DNA from: Schizochytrium sp. TIO01
Lineage: Eukaryota; Sar; Bigyra; Thraustochytrida; Thraustochytriidae
DNA: 64,000 bases
Direction: 5' to 3'
Assembly: GCA_004764695.1 (NCBI GenBank)
Contig: SMSO01000035.1
Span: forward strand, 1,796,001 to 1,860,000
Made by a program: the position numbers and the translations under genes. Position 1 is the first letter of the stretch, and the number at the start of each line of letters is the position of its first letter. This document shows positions 29,943-40,093 of this stretch, one piece after another. The notes under the pieces are model-generated. The model saw nothing but the letters and a program-made list of their open reading frames with translations, had not been told where the DNA came from and searched no databases.

Positions 29943-30481
29943 ATGCTTGAGCAGGAAGCCACTCAGGTAGAGTCAGCGTGTGAAAATATAGAGCAAATCG
30001 TTTCTAAAGAACAAAAGGTCACTTGGACTACCTGCGAAGTTGACGATGACCAACAAACCAGACTGCTAGAACCCTGCAATGAGATGTGCGAACTATCAAG
30101 CGAGACTGACTCAGATTTTGAGCTGGGGATGGTGGTGAGTATCACGCAAGACGATTCGAGTTGAACATAGACTAAGGTCCGAACGGAATGTGATACAAGA
30201 CAAAGTCCGTGGGTAAGTGCAGCTGCCACCATATATACCTTTGCTCGTAAACCTTCTGGCACTATAATAAGCTTACGCAAATTTGTTTTCTGTCTAAGCA
30301 GATTTGTGGAGAATATAGCCTGGACATGTCTAACCTCCGGCTACTGCAATACGGGCCTGGACTGAGCAGTAGATTTAAAAGACGAGGAGCTCCTTTACAG
30401 AATCATGCAAATCTTCCCTGGCCTTCAAGTTGCTTAGAAAATTTATTATACAGCAAATTTCTGTATTCCATGGAAGCATAG
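29943..30481 (+). CDS. Two-exon gene for an unknown acidic/basic 123-aa protein
   Basis: Exon 1 is 29943-30134 (64 codons, acidic: ending SETDSDFELGMV). The donor is GTG/GTGAGT at 30135 and the acceptor TTTTCTGTCTAAGCAG ends at 30301, giving a 167-nt intron. Exon 2 (30302-30481) continues in the same phase for 59 codons (ICGEYSLDMSNLRLLQYGPG... KFLYSMEA) to TAG. Unspliced, the frame stops nine codons after the donor. Both borders and the reading phase agree, which is why I call a gene. The N-terminal half is Glu/Asp/Cys-rich; the second half has a basic RFKRRG patch. No family recognised. The MITE-like element lies ~140 bp upstream of the ATG. Confidence 0.5.
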
Positions 30482-30976
30482 ACTGTTCTAGTTATGTTCG
30501 TTCTCGCCTTCCCTTCACAAAAACACCCCCTGACAGGGGTCTATGCAACACTTACCCGACAGTAGCCAAACTAAATAAGGTTGAAAGATATTTTTATGAA
30601 AGGATTTTCCTTTTAATCTACTATTATTATTATCATTATTGTTCTTATTAATAAGTTAATCTAAAACTCCCCATTAAGAGTGCCGATGTGCAGATACTAA
30701 GTACTATAAGAAGAAGCGCAGCTGAAAATTGCTCTTGGCAAGTCTTGACAAGTAGGGCAACAAATTCCAATCGGGACTCTCGGAGCCTCGACTGGTAGAT
30801 AGCACAGCGTCTGCCTTGCAGGCTTTCTTGTGGTCGTTTGGGCACGTGCTGATACGTGCTCAAAATCAAACTCAGAGCTTTGCTTTACTCTAAAAGTTGG
30901 TGTGATAGTTGCTCCGCTTCATCTTCACTGTCGGTCTAACGATATCCTAGCTAGCTTTGGACATATTCTCTGCAAG
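30482..30976. other. Intergenic, upstream of the C69 peptidase gene
   Basis: Includes an ATT-rich stretch (TATTATTATTATCATTATTG) at ~30620. The peptidase frame is open upstream to about 30830 but without an in-frame ATG before 30977, so this part is treated as leader. Confidence 0.55.
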
Positions 30977-32887
30977 ATGACCTCCAATCTCAAGAACAGC
31001 AGCAGCCTTCGCAGCGCTGTCATGTCTGCTTTGGTAATCTTTTGCCTGGCTTTGACATTCAAAGTTGCCGATGCGTGCACAACCATCGCTGTGAGTGCAG
31101 ATGCCTCTGTGGATGGTGTCGCAATGACTGTGCATACCACAGATTGCGAGGTCTGCGACATGCGCATGGCCCTTGTGCCTGCCCGGGACCACCCTGAAGG
31201 GGCCATGCATGATATTTACGGCGTTGGTGACATCTATCCTCGTAAAATGGGCGACCGCGCTGCGATCTACCAGGATGTTGGAAATGCTACGATCTACCGC
31301 CAGATTCCCGAGGTAAACCACACGTATGCCGTGTGGGAAGCCACGTACACGCTTATTAATGAGCACGGCCTCACCATGGGTGAATCGAGTTGTGGAACGT
31401 GGGTTGGCAATGCTGGAGTTGATACTGCAGACCCTAAGACCGGCAAGTTCGGGGAAGCCTATTTCTCAATTGCAGAACTCATGCGTCTTGGCCTCGAGCG
31501 TTGCAAAACTGCTGTTTGCGCTGTAGAGGTTATGGGCAGCTTTGCGGAGGAGTATGGATTTTACGGCGAAGGTTACACTGAAGGAGAGGCTTTGACTATC
31601 GCAGACCCCACTGGAGATGCGTGGGTATTTCATATCGTTCAGGATATTACCACCCATAAATCTGCGATCTGGGCTGCGCAACGTGTGCCTCCCGGCCACG
31701 TCGCTGCTATTGCGAACGAGTTTACTATCAAGGAAATCCCCGAGGAGGAGCACCCAGACTTTAAGCACAGCCAAAACATGCGTTCTGAGGCCCAGAAGGC
31801 TGGTAAGTACGATGGCAAGGGACCCTTTTCGTTTCAGAGAGTCTTTGGCGAAGATAAGGCATTGACTGTCGACTTGTACGCCACTCTTCGGCAGCACTGG
31901 ATCTACACTCGCATTGCCCCTTCGCTTAACCTTGAGCTCAAGGATGCCCCTGTGGATATGCCCTTTTCTGTGCCCGTGGACAAAAAGCTTACAGTTCTCG
32001 AGGTAATGGACCTCTTTCAGCACTTCTACGAAGGCACCGAATGGGACATGCAAAAGGGAGTTTTGGCTGGTCCTTTTGGAAACCCGAAACGTATCGAGGG
32101 CGGTGCTGCACTTAAGCTCGGTCAATTTGCTCGCGGCATCTCCATCCCTCGCACAACCCACACTCACCTAGGATACGCATCTGCCACAAAAGGAGCAACC
32201 TTCTTCAGTGTTGATGAGCCTGCTTCTGGCGTATTTGCTCCCTTTCTCACATCCACTCTTCGTGAGGCTAACCTTGACAGCATGACCCTTGAGGAAACGG
32301 CTAACATGTATGCGCACAAGTACCAGATTGGACGTCGTGATCAGTTCACTCGTGACAGTGCCTGGTGGGCCTTTGACGTTGTGGCTAACTGGATGAACTT
32401 TAACTATCGCAACATGAGCGAGACCTTCGTGCGCCCCGCCATGAAGCTCTGGCAGCAGAACGCGATGGATGCTTTTGAGAAGGGTACCACTACAGCTGTT
32501 CGCATGTTCCAGGAGGACCTTGTAGAGGCCTGGTGGAGCCTGTTTGACCTCCTTGTGGTTCGCTACAACGATGGTACCTTTAACTTTCACCCGGGCTACA
32601 ACCCTAAGTACCCCGCAGAGCGCTTTGGGTACCCCGAAGGCTGGCTCAAGGACATTGGCTACGACTCTACCTACTGGAAGGCACACACTGTTCAAGACAT
32701 TGTGCAGAAGACATGCAACCACGACCCCCCCGCACACAATGCCCATAGCTTCCCGTGGACAATCTTTGTTGTCACTGTCATTGTCGCCCTTGCGGTGGGT
32801 GTGGTGATTGGACACCGCTCTGCTCGGGCCAATCAGGCCCGGGCTAGTTCTGCCACCGAGCCGCTCCTCAACACAGAATCTGCGTAG
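30977..32887 (+). CDS. C69-family dipeptidase, membrane-anchored
   Basis: 636 residues from ATG 30977. Residues 1-33 are a signal peptide (hydrophobic core VMSALVIFCLALTF), ending just before Cys34 in CTTIAVSADASVDG. In C69/U34 (N-terminal nucleophile) dipeptidases the mature chain begins with exactly such a catalytic Cys, so this start is well supported; the frame upstream lacks an ATG. The family hallmarks follow: N-x-H-G-h-x-x-GESSC-type segment (NEHGLTMGESSCGTWVG) and DPTGDAWVFHIV. A C-terminal helix (~592-615, IFVVTVIVALAVGVVIG) then a short basic tail anchors it. It probably hydrolyses dipeptides in the lysosome/vacuole or at the cell surface. The anchor is unlike the soluble bacterial enzymes. 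It converges on the OXR1-like gene. Confidence 0.88.
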   Translation: MTSNLKNSSSLRSAVMSALVIFCLALTFKVADACTTIAVSADASVDGVAMTVHTTDCEVCDMRMALVPARDHPEGAMHDIYGVGDIYPRKMGDRAAIYQDVGNATIYRQIPEVNHTYAVWEATYTLINEHGLTMGESSCGTWVGNAGVDTADPKTGKFGEAYFSIAELMRLGLERCKTAVCAVEVMGSFAEEYGFYGEGYTEGEALTIADPTGDAWVFHIVQDITTHKSAIWAAQRVPPGHVAAIANEFTIKEIPEEEHPDFKHSQNMRSEAQKAGKYDGKGPFSFQRVFGEDKALTVDLYATLRQHWIYTRIAPSLNLELKDAPVDMPFSVPVDKKLTVLEVMDLFQHFYEGTEWDMQKGVLAGPFGNPKRIEGGAALKLGQFARGISIPRTTHTHLGYASATKGATFFSVDEPASGVFAPFLTSTLREANLDSMTLEETANMYAHKYQIGRRDQFTRDSAWWAFDVVANWMNFNYRNMSETFVRPAMKLWQQNAMDAFEKGTTTAVRMFQEDLVEAWWSLFDLLVVRYNDGTFNFHPGYNPKYPAERFGYPEGWLKDIGYDSTYWKAHTVQDIVQKTCNHDPPAHNAHSFPWTIFVVTVIVALAVGVVIGHRSARANQARASSATEPLLNTESA

Positions 32888-33352
32888 ATGCTCGTTTTTG
32901 TGAGTTTCCCCCAATTGCAATCTGTTCTGTTCTGATTTAGTGAGTCGGGATTTCTTGCGTGGATTTCTTTTGGTATTTTGTGTTATTGCAATCACCATCG
33001 CACGCGTTTGCGTTACATCGAATTATGCAGATTTCGTATAAATATTTTTCTTTCTAGACGCATTTTGCTCGCATTAACTCCCTTTTGAAGATGCGCGGGG
33101 ATACCAATGTGATACATACTTTGGAGATTTTAGAAAGACAGAGCTAGACGAATCAACGGGAGTTCTTGAACAAAAATTTGCGAATGAATTTTGACTAAAT
33201 TAGATGTATGAAAAAAGTTTTTGGACAGATAGAGTTAATGAAGACAACAAAGACTAGACAGCCAATCTGACTAAACAGAGACTAGCTTTATAAGATAAAC
33301 GCGACGACTCTCGACGCGGTCAATATACAACAGCAATCAGATATTAAGATAC
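32888..33352. other. Convergent 3' intergenic region
   Basis: Spacer between the C69 peptidase and OXR1-like genes. AT-rich on its right side. No frame of interest. Confidence 0.6.
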
Positions 33353-35437
33353 TCAGGAGGATGAATTCCTAGAGAATAGTGAACGCGTTTCAGTGTGGTG
33401 ATCGCCCACAAAGTTACTATGGCGATGTTCAAAGGTTATCACTTCCATCTGCGAAATGCGAAACTCGGTTTCGGCTAGCAGAGGCTCAAGGTTACCAAAA
33501 GTTTCGCACTTGCTCGTAGTGCCACAGTCTAAATCCTCATCAAGGCAAAAGACAAAGCCTCCACCTCCGCCCATGCCGATATGGGAGGCTGAACTGGACA
33601 TGATAAAATCGTTCGCTCCAGTCCATTTATAAACTTTGAGATCAGGGCGAAAGCTGAAGACAAAGCTTTCGCCAGTTCCATAAAACTCCCGCGGGCGAGT
33701 TGGTGTCCACTGCTCGGTAGCGAAGCACCCAAAGCGCTCGCCTGTACGAGTCTCACAAAGAATGAGCGTTTCATTATGGCCTTGTAAAAAGCGGTAAAAT
33801 TGCTTCAATGAAACTCCGTGTCGATCTGTCGAATATGTTACCACCCACGTGTGGTTACGAAGACGGTCTGGTAGTTCACGGTTGATGTCGATGAGCTCGT
33901 GCTCGTCCTCTACAATTTTACTAACAGGTCCAGAGAAATGAGGCAAGACATTCGTATCAATCATAGCCAACTTCGGGGCATTTGGAGGCGCAGCAACCTC
34001 TACGTAACCTCCTCCAAGCTGAGACTGCGACGCTAAAGACTCTTCTTCCTCAATTCGCTGCGCTTCAGCCAGTGCAGCCATGCGCTCCTCGACTTCACGA
34101 CTCTTTGTATGCAAGATTCTGGCCTCTTCCTCAGTAACCTCCCCGTTGAGAAGTGCCTGTTGCACAAGATCAGCAGGTGAGTGCTCCCTCGAAGCACCAA
34201 CATGGTCGCGCTTAAAGAGAAGCCCTGAGACTACTGATCCGCCAGTAATACTTTCGGATTCTGATATTTTCAGCGAGGCAAGTCGTGCAGATTTACCCTG
34301 TTGTTTTTGCAATTGTGTCTGAATCTCTGCGACGATTGAGGAGCATGTGTCCAAGTCATCCACATACAATGTAAGCGGCAAAGGATTTGAGTATCCTGCA
34401 TCTGGTTGTTTCCAGAAGATGCGAACACGGTATGGATGAGGCACATTGGAAATCACGGATGGTGTCGTTGTAGGCTCTTCGTTGTTTGTCAAGCCCAAGG
34501 GCTCTGGGTTTTCATGGTGAAGTTCTGAGGCACTGCAGCCTTGAATATCCCTGATGTCTAATCTGAATTGATAACATTTAACTAGACGCATGCTAGCTTC
34601 CGATGATCGGACTTCTTCTGAGGCTGCGGCATCTACAACACGCAGTGCATTGAACATAACATAATATGAGTTCACCTCCAGAGAGCCTCCAATGTGAATC
34701 TTCTTATCCACAAGCACCACAGGTTCGTATATCTCCCCTCCCAGCTTGCTGTGCCTGCGTACAAGCGTTGGTGGTCCCGAGTGTGCATCGAGGGGTGATT
34801 TGATCTCCATGGCAGCCTTTGCAGCTGCTGCCTTTGCAGCGGCAGTGCTCGTTGGATGCTTGGTATCTAGGACCAACACCACCTGACCTGTGAACAATGC
34901 CGCCTCTCCAAACATTTTATTAAGTTGCCTGAATTGCCCCACTGTCATACCATGTCTCATTGCCACGCCATTGATGGTGTCGCCGGCCTTGACCTGGTAC
35001 CCAACTAATACGCATTGGTCAGGAAGATCATTCGGATGGTTTGATCTTTGCGCATGGGCCGATTCGTCTTCATCAAGAGCCCCTGAAGGAGGGCTAATAT
35101 CATTTTGTTCAGTGTTATTATCACTACTGAGAGCACTGTATGATGCTGAAGACCGGTTATCATCGTCCTTTTTGAGCAAGTTTTTGCCGGCGGTCTTTAT
35201 ATTCTGCAAGAAGTTCTTAGAGAGGTCTCGCAGCTTACGTGACCTGTTTTTGGAGGACTTCGAATCATTGCTACCTACAGAGAGCGCCGGCGAGGGTGGC
35301 CTAGTCTTTTCTTCCTCGCCCAGCGTCGGCACACGGTCGTCGTTCACATCCACCGGATGCGATCCTGCCCGAGCAGCAGCTCCATTAGCGCCGCTCGGAT
35401 GCGACAGGTCACCGCTTACGGCGGGGAAGTGAAACAT
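33353..35437 (-). CDS. OXR1: OXR1/NCOA7-like LysM-TLDc protein
   Basis: 694 residues from ATG 35437 (the frame is open upstream, but only non-ATG starts exist there). The N-terminal ~140 residues are polar and acidic. A LysM repeat sits at ~143-190 (YQVKAGDTINGVAMRHG...), a GRAM/PH-like middle part at ~225-400, a Glu-rich helix at ~440-475, and the TLDc domain at ~495-690 with its landmarks WVVTYSTDRHGVSLKQFYR, ETRTGERFGCFATEQW and GTGESFVF. LysM plus TLDc is the layout of eukaryotic OXR1/NCOA7. TLDc proteins protect against oxidative stress and bind the V-ATPase, regulating its assembly. All parts seem intact and intronless. Confidence 0.9.
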   Translation of the reverse strand: MFHFPAVSGDLSHPSGANGAAARAGSHPVDVNDDRVPTLGEEEKTRPPSPALSVGSNDSKSSKNRSRKLRDLSKNFLQNIKTAGKNLLKKDDDNRSSASYSALSSDNNTEQNDISPPSGALDEDESAHAQRSNHPNDLPDQCVLVGYQVKAGDTINGVAMRHGMTVGQFRQLNKMFGEAALFTGQVVLVLDTKHPTSTAAAKAAAAKAAMEIKSPLDAHSGPPTLVRRHSKLGGEIYEPVVLVDKKIHIGGSLEVNSYYVMFNALRVVDAAASEEVRSSEASMRLVKCYQFRLDIRDIQGCSASELHHENPEPLGLTNNEEPTTTPSVISNVPHPYRVRIFWKQPDAGYSNPLPLTLYVDDLDTCSSIVAEIQTQLQKQQGKSARLASLKISESESITGGSVVSGLLFKRDHVGASREHSPADLVQQALLNGEVTEEEARILHTKSREVEERMAALAEAQRIEEEESLASQSQLGGGYVEVAAPPNAPKLAMIDTNVLPHFSGPVSKIVEDEHELIDINRELPDRLRNHTWVVTYSTDRHGVSLKQFYRFLQGHNETLILCETRTGERFGCFATEQWTPTRPREFYGTGESFVFSFRPDLKVYKWTGANDFIMSSSASHIGMGGGGGFVFCLDEDLDCGTTSKCETFGNLEPLLAETEFRISQMEVITFEHRHSNFVGDHHTETRSLFSRNSSS

Positions 35438-36060
35438 CTTCACGAGTGTGCCAAGCTTATAGCAGCATGCACAGTGCCAAGTCCTTTGCCGTGCCGCGGT
35501 TCTCCCAGCACGAAAACGCGCTTCAACTTGAAGGTCTGGATGGACAATCAAAATGTTTTGTTTCGACTTTGATTTCCAATTTATAAATAAGTTTCATGCT
35601 TTTTCTCCTTTAACACTCCTAGCTTCTTTCTTTTCTTACCTTTTTTCCTCTTTCTTTTTACAACATTCTCGCTGTTGCCATCCCTCATTGGCCGACTTCT
35701 CTGCTACACGGCAGAGCTCAAAGTGCTCTCTCTCTCTCTCTCTCCTCCTTGCAAGGCTCATTTCTGCTTTGCGTGCTTGCTCATCGACGTCTTTGTCCGC
35801 ATGCAACAAATAAACGCAATGTAACTAACTCATTCCCCCTCACTTTACATTTCTGTCGAAGCGGTCGAAACTAAAAGTAATTGCAAACCTTTCAAGTAAG
35901 AGCTCTCTTTCAATTGTTTGAAGAAAGCTGAGAGAAGGACAACAAGACAGACTTCCTTCTCATACGCATACGAGGAACGTAACACCCCTCGCAAATGAAC
36001 GAACGAAAGGAAAACTAAGGTGCGAACTGACTCACTGACTCACTCATTCACTCACGAGTT

Positions 36061-36154
36061 AGTCAGTCAGTCAGTCAGTCAGTCAGTCAGTCAGTCAGTC
36101 AATTAATCGATTGATCGATTGATTGATTAATTGATTAATTAATTAATTAATTAC
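36061..36154. repeat. (AGTC)10 followed by GATT/AATT array
   Basis: Ten perfect AGTC units (36061-36100) run into degenerate GATT, GATC and AATT units. A related CACT/GACT run precedes it at ~36028-36055. Units are four bases long with no unique spacers, so this is a microsatellite. Confidence 0.95.
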
Positions 36155-36717
36155 AATTATGACTAATTTTAGAATTGTTTAATTAATCGCCAAACTAGTC
36201 AAATCACAGATTGCCTCAATCGAGTTCATCCAAGACAGCCAACTGGCCCAGGGCAGCTGCGATTTACGGGGCTTGCTATTCATCTTTGCACAAATGCCTT
36301 CGTGGACCTCAATAGGAAACAAGCAAACAAACAAACAAGCAGGCAAACAAACAACTCGAGGATCTTTGCGAAGAGGACCCATACGAGGAGGCTCAATGAC
36401 TGTTGCACTCACTCATCAACAGTTTGACTGACTCAAGCTAAGTACGTACTGAATAACTGCAGAACTGTTATTTAATTAGTTTTATACAGTCAATGAATTA
36501 TCAACCGCGACTTTATGGGGATGTATGTATAAACCGGCGTTCACAAGGACCTGAAGGCTTTTGGTGGAGTTTCCTCATTGGTGCATTCTGCATTCACGTC
36601 ATCGTCGTCGCAAAAAGCGCCTGCGTATCGGAAATAGTTTTTGATAATTGTACCTACTTATTTTCAATGAGAAAGACGATATCAAAAAGAAGATAAAAAG
36701 AAACGCACACCCTTTTA

Positions 36718-36743
36718 ACTACTTACTTACTTACTTACTTACT
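36718..36743. repeat. (ACTT)n microsatellite
   Basis: Six to seven ACTT units ending in ACTACC. Confidence 0.9.
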
Positions 36744-37869
36744 ACCTGGTATTACTTTCTCTTGGAGCAAATATATTTCTTGCACCATAACCCGAGCTGA
36801 TGATATTTCTTGCACCACGATTGAGGAATTGCGCTCGGATCACCGTTCGCTGCAGAGACGTCACGCATTCACAGTTATTTCTGCGACCACACCCAGCGAA
36901 GGTTTGTTTCTTCATTGGCCGTGCAATGAACGTGCCGCTCGCTGTGTTGCATTCATTCATCGTACTATGCTTGCAGAGACGTCGTTCAAGCCTAAAACCA
37001 TGAAAACCCAAGATTCTTCTTTTGCCGTCTGTTGACCAAGCTCAAACTTAGACCATACCAGCGGTTCTAAATGCTCACGCACACACTGGAGTCTTTGGAT
37101 ATGCGCCTTTGCTCAACGAAAGACGAAAACCCAAGAGGACGCAAACTTTTGAGGTGCAGGTGGGTCTATAAAACGAAAAGTAACAGTGTTTCTTAAGTAC
37201 CCGATACGGTATCATTTTCCTTTTTTAATTAAATGCTACAATTTATTAATTATCAATTTATTTCTTAATAAACCTAAAAGTTGATCTTTCAAGTTATTTT
37301 TCAATAGAACTCTTTGTTTGTTCTATTATAAATTAGATCATTCTCTGATCATATGAAAAAAAAAATTACACCGTCGCTCATTCCCTCGCTCGTTCGCACC
37401 TTCTCCTGGAAACCCGGCCAGCTTTTACATCCACACGAGAGTACCTTTCCGGATGTAATGTTTACGCAGCTTTCATCATGATCATACGCTCTTTTGACGA
37501 GCGTTCAATCACATTCGAGCGGACGGGACGGGTTTTCCGCTCGACTAGCTCTTATTAAACAACTCCCTCCATAACCTCCCTTCGCAAACGCGGCGCGCTG
37601 ATGGCTATACCAGGTACAGCCCACTGGTGTCACATGGGGGTACACAAGGTATTTTTTATAAAATGAGTTCAGGTTGAAACGTTTCTCTCTTCGGTGTGTG
37701 AGAGTGAAAGAACTGCGGAACCCGAAATGACATATGAAAATGAGATGAATTGTGATCGCATCATCGATACATTGCGATAGCACAAAGAGGATATGCCATC
37801 TTCAACGTGGGCGGATATCTCGCGCTCGTGGAACCCCGGAGCTCGAGCAGAATAACTCAGCCCAGCCAG

Positions 37870-38802
37870 ATGGTCGGTCACCCAAAGGCCTCTTCTTCGT
37901 CCTCAGAGCCAGACGAGACTTTGGCTCTGTACGGCAAACGAAAGACTCCGTTCTTCGGCAGGGTTATTGGAGTTCCTCAGAAAGTTGGCAGGCGAGATCG
38001 AGGCTGTTCTTCACACGTCATACGACAGGCCAGGGCTCTTGACGATCTTGGGAAACGAGGGTTAGGGAGACGTGAGTAGAGCCGCATCGAGGACCGCACA
38101 ACACTGGTCCAGCACTCTTCGAACGGACAGCAGGCTTTGTTTGCCTTTGCGTGCTCGCAGCTGCAATGAAATGCGTGGCTGGACAGCCAGCTAGCTAACT
38201 TGACGCTGTGCCCAGCGTTCTTGGCCGGCAGCACCAACAGCAACAACGCCAACAACTGCGGCAACAGCGGCAACGCGAAGAGGACTCGATTGCCGAGGTG
38301 CGAGTGAGAAACGCACTGTGTCACAACTCGTTCCAGTGTCCTGGTCACAAGCACACCGAGTTACAGGCAAGCGCGAAGACATCTGCAGCCCATCAATCGC
38401 GTTTGGATGTGTGGTCCTGAAGAGCCCGGCGACCACGCTCGCTCACGAGGCCTTGCTTCAAGCTCGCGAGAAAGCCAGGAAACCGTGTGCCCTGAGCTGC
38501 CATGGCTACGAGGTTTGGGGCGAGACTCAATGGCGCTGCACTCAACGCCGCGGTACCCAGGTGAATGAATGAGTGAATGAGTGAATGGTGACTCGCAAAA
38601 GCGAGGGTTCATATTCCGCACGCAGGACGTCTTCACCGCCTGTGAAGAGAAGCGAAAGCCAACACGCCTTCGAGCTTTCGGGCCTCGGTCGCTACATGCC
38701 CGCGTCAGTCTCTGCGACGCATCCCGCCCTCGCTCCGAGGATTTGCACGGAGTCTGTTTTGCATTGCAGAAAGCCCTCGACGAGGCCAAGCTCCACTCCT
38801 AG
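37870..38802 (+). CDS. Tentative four-exon gene, unknown product (~210 aa)
   Basis: Four open segments join in consistent phase through GT...AG borders: exon A 37870-38071 (donor GTGAGT), exon B 38216-38297 (Asn/Gly-rich; donor GTGCGA, weak), exon C 38389-38560 (donor CAG/GTGAAT), exon D 38626-38802, ending in TAG. Exon C/D junction is in phase 0 and the 65-nt intron starts with GTGAATGAATGAGTGAATG, a microsatellite-like sequence. The reading contains CALSCHGYEVWGETQWRC and ends ALQKALDEAKLHS. Acceptors A/B and B/C lack strong pyrimidine tracts, and this GC-rich stretch has other open frames, so the model may be wrong in part. No family recognised. Confidence 0.25.
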
Positions 38803-39298
38803 TAATAGCAATAGGAGGAGGGTAGTGTCGTGAATGAACAAATGAACGAATGAATGAATGAATGAATGAATAGGTCCATGAGCCACGAAGGAGTGTCATT
38901 GGACTCCACCAAATCAGGTGCTGACCAGGTCTTCCGTCTGTCTTCAAGCCCCGCATCCTGGAGCCGCAACTAGCCTCTTTCGCAGTGCTGATCGAGGTTG
39001 CATGGAGAGATCTACCACGTTGAAGTTTGGTGCAGGTTGCGAGAACTGTCTGCGAAAAGAATCATAGTCACACGTATCTCTGTCTGTCTGTGCATAGTCA
39101 CAAGTGAACATGGAATATTCCACGAACTAAAATGGCCTAAGAGTCGATATGATGGCAGAGGCGCCTACTCTGTGCAAAGTTACATCCAACCTCAAGTGAA
39201 CGAGCGGCAGAACCTGAACTTGCACCGCGGAGCGGCAGAACTGGGGACTTGGGCAGCTCAAGAACGTTGACACGGAGACAGCCAGCGTGTGCAGGAGC
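38803..39298. other. Intergenic, upstream of first PNPOx-like gene
   Basis: Starts with an AATG microsatellite (38830-38872), then unremarkable sequence. Presumably carries the promoter of the following gene. Confidence 0.55.
38830..38872. repeat. (AATG)n microsatellite
   Basis: About ten units of AATG/AACG/AATG. It is translated as His/Ser/Phe-type repeats on the other strand; those are not genes. Confidence 0.9.
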
Positions 39299-40093
39299 AT
39301 GGGTCGAGCAGTCCCCCCGCCCATCACGGAGCAGCAGAAGCGCTGGGCCCTGAAGCAGCACGTCTTCTTTGTGGCCTCTGCGCCGCTGTCGGGCTCCAAC
39401 CATGTCAATGTGTCGCCCAAAAGCGCTGCGGAGTTTAGATTTGTGGACGCCGACACGGTGGGGTACTTGGACTTAACAGGGTCTGGTGCAGAAACACCAG
39501 CTCATATCATGGAGAACGGGCGGCTTACGATTATGTTTGTTGCGTTTAAAGGAGCACCCAAGATCATGCGCTTTTATGGTCGCGGTGAGGTAGTCCTTGC
39601 CGACGCCCTATTGACAAATCCCAAGCATGAGAAACTTCGACAGGCGTGGGACATCAACGCTGAGAAGGATTGGGAGAGCGTCGTGGGTGCTCGAAGCATT
39701 GTGCTCTTACATGTTGACCGTATCGCTGATTCTTGCGGATTTTCCATCCCAATTTATGACTACGTCAAGGACCGCAACACACTCACTGAGGTCTCAAAGC
39801 AAACAGATATGAAAGAATATCAAAGGAAGAAAAATTCTTTCTCCATTGACGGCCTCAAAGGAGTCGCACAAACCATTTATAAAGATATTCCAACTTCAAG
39901 AACTTTGGAAGAAGGATATTACATGGCCCCGACAGATTGGAATGTTGGCCAGAATCCGCTGAAGAAACTCAAGATTCGCGCTCTCATGCTTTGGGCTAGT
40001 GGACTTAACGGTCGCATTCGGGACCTCGTGTTTTTCATCTTTGGTGTTGTAAGTTTACATCTTGCAAAGAAAGCTATTAGCACGAGAAGATGA
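39299..40093 (+). CDS. PNPOx-like flavin-binding split-barrel protein, paralogue 1
   Basis: 264 residues from the first ATG at 39299; the frame extends a few codons upstream without ATG. The first ~140 residues match the pyridoxamine-5'-phosphate-oxidase-like fold found in fungal and bacterial proteins of unknown role: QHVFFVASAPL, HVNVSPKS, VGYLDLTGSGAETPAHIMEN, and IMRFYGRGEVV. These usually bind FMN or F420/heme. The C-terminus has a hydrophobic segment (LVFFIFGVVSLHLAKKAI) near the end, like a tail anchor. The second paralogue lies 0.9 kb downstream in the same orientation. True pyridoxal phosphate synthesis activity is unlikely for this subfamily; the substrate is unknown. Confidence 0.88.
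   Translation: MGRAVPPPITEQQKRWALKQHVFFVASAPLSGSNHVNVSPKSAAEFRFVDADTVGYLDLTGSGAETPAHIMENGRLTIMFVAFKGAPKIMRFYGRGEVVLADALLTNPKHEKLRQAWDINAEKDWESVVGARSIVLLHVDRIADSCGFSIPIYDYVKDRNTLTEVSKQTDMKEYQRKKNSFSIDGLKGVAQTIYKDIPTSRTLEEGYYMAPTDWNVGQNPLKKLKIRALMLWASGLNGRIRDLVFFIFGVVSLHLAKKAISTRR

Larger units (their letters stand above)
35438..37869. other. 2.4-kb gene-poor, repeat-rich region
   Basis: Upstream side of the OXR1-like gene. A TC dinucleotide tract is at 35726-35744, AGTC and GATT/AATT arrays at ~36055-36154, CAAA/CAAG repeats at ~36315-36356, ACTT repeats at 36718-36743. The GCAGAGACGTC word occurs twice (~36850, ~36972) in similar surroundings (TTGC/GCAGAGACGTC), suggesting a small dispersed repeat. 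No confident coding frame. An AT-rich block covers 37215-37370. Confidence 0.55.

Noticed and set aside
31466-32998. Long minus-strand frames (233 and 276 codons) opposite the C69 peptidase
   Set aside because: They are antisense shadows of a well-supported coding gene, start without ATG or at poor positions, and show no domain; codon bias on the + strand explains the openness.
34890-35432. 180-codon + strand frame inside the OXR1-like gene
   Set aside because: Antisense to the LysM and N-terminal part of a recognised protein; Ser/Pro-rich translation typical of a shadow frame.
36028-36154. Regular array that could be mistaken for CRISPR or a satellite
   Set aside because: Units are four bases long with no unique spacers, in a eukaryotic genome: a microsatellite. 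The same holds for 62845-62970.
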